Below the pieces are notes generated by a model. That model saw only the letters and a list, made by a program, of their open reading frames with translations. It was not told the origin of the DNA and ran no database searches. The translations under genes and the position numbers were made by a program. Positions 6,026 to 6,234 of a stretch of 6,234 bases of DNA are shown here, piece by piece; position 1 is the stretch's first letter, and each line of letters starts with the position of its first letter. Origin of the DNA: Acetobacteraceae bacterium (lineage in GTDB: Bacteria > Pseudomonadota > Alphaproteobacteria > Acetobacterales > Acetobacteraceae); the NCBI GenBank assembly GCA_027489135.1, contig JAIYAI010000644.1, positions 1 through 6,234 of the forward strand, read 5' to 3'.

Positions 6026-6234
6026 AGTTCTACGCCGCATCGCTGGGTGCCGGGGTTCTCGTCGGCGTCGTCTACGGGCTCATCCAGGTCCGCTCACCCG
6101 CGCCGCCGGTCGTGGCGCTGGTCGGGCTCCTCGGCATCCTTCTCGGCGAGCAGCTCGTCCCCGTCGTCCGGCGCATCGTCGCCGGCTGCGGCGTGCAGGC
6201 GGCGATCGCCCAGGCGGCCTGCCGGGATCACCTC
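6022..6234 (+). CDS. XapX (DUF1427) domain small membrane protein, 3' partial
   Basis: The first 71 codons of a small membrane protein that leaves the window at its right edge. It opens MKFYAASLGAGVLVGVVYG, then IQVRSPAPPVVALVGLLGIL and LGEQ. The VRSPAPP..ALVGLLGxLxGEQ core is the signature of the XapX domain. Two hydrophobic segments, about residues 5-21 and 28-43, suggest two inner-membrane helices flanking the RSPAPP turn. XapX proteins have no established biochemical role; transport or accessory functions have been suggested only from context. The ATG at 6022 follows AAGGGAG by seven bases. It is the fourth gene in the run and likely co-transcribed with the hydrolases, though 87 bases separate it from the previous stop. 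Residues after about 50 (CGVQAAIAQAACRDHL) begin a tail that continues beyond the window. Confidence 0.85.
   Translation, partial: MKFYAASLGAGVLVGVVYGLIQVRSPAPPVVALVGLLGILLGEQLVPVVRRIVAGCGVQAAIAQAACRDHL

Noticed and set aside
1..6234. tRNA, rRNA, CRISPR arrays, complete transposons, phage attachment sites
   Set aside because: No tRNA-like cloverleaf, rRNA segment, regularly spaced repeat array or intact element was seen on either strand.

Overview
The window is about 70% GC with strongly GC-rich third codon positions. It carries an insertion-sequence (IS) remnant of the IS5/IS1031 type. Together these suggest an alphaproteobacterium, possibly in the Acetobacteraceae (Roseomonas-like). This is inference; there is no rRNA or other phylogenetic marker.

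Layout. (1) Positions 1-91, minus strand: the first 30 codons of a protein that looks like a hemolysin-type (RTX) calcium-binding protein, running off the left edge. (2) Positions 92-611: a gene-poor junction. It holds a pair of near-identical direct repeats upstream of the RTX gene, a possible decayed reading frame of unknown function, and the left end plus N-terminal codons of a broken IS5-family transposase. The outer end of this IS abuts the stop codon of the next gene. (3) Positions 612-3320, minus strand: a 902-residue regulator with an OmpR-type winged helix, a STAND/NB-ARC-like ATPase and a C-terminal helical-repeat region, probably starting at TTG. (4) A 131-bp divergent promoter region. 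(5) Positions 3452-6234, plus strand: four tightly packed genes. They encode a hormone-sensitive-lipase-type alpha/beta hydrolase with Cys in place of the nucleophilic Ser, a YcaC-like isochorismatase-family hydrolase, a PFE/chloroperoxidase-like alpha/beta hydrolase, and a small membrane protein with a XapX (DUF1427) domain that runs off the right edge.

How it fits together. The regulator is divergent from an apparent operon of three different small-molecule hydrolases and a two-helix membrane protein, so the simplest reading is that it senses a ligand and controls that operon. The substrate cannot be read from the sequence. The items most worth a second look are the Ser-to-Cys change in the first hydrolase, the perhydrolase-type proline in the third, and the junction before the XapX gene. 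That junction contains two hairpins and a 20-codon reading frame whose stop overlaps the XapX start.
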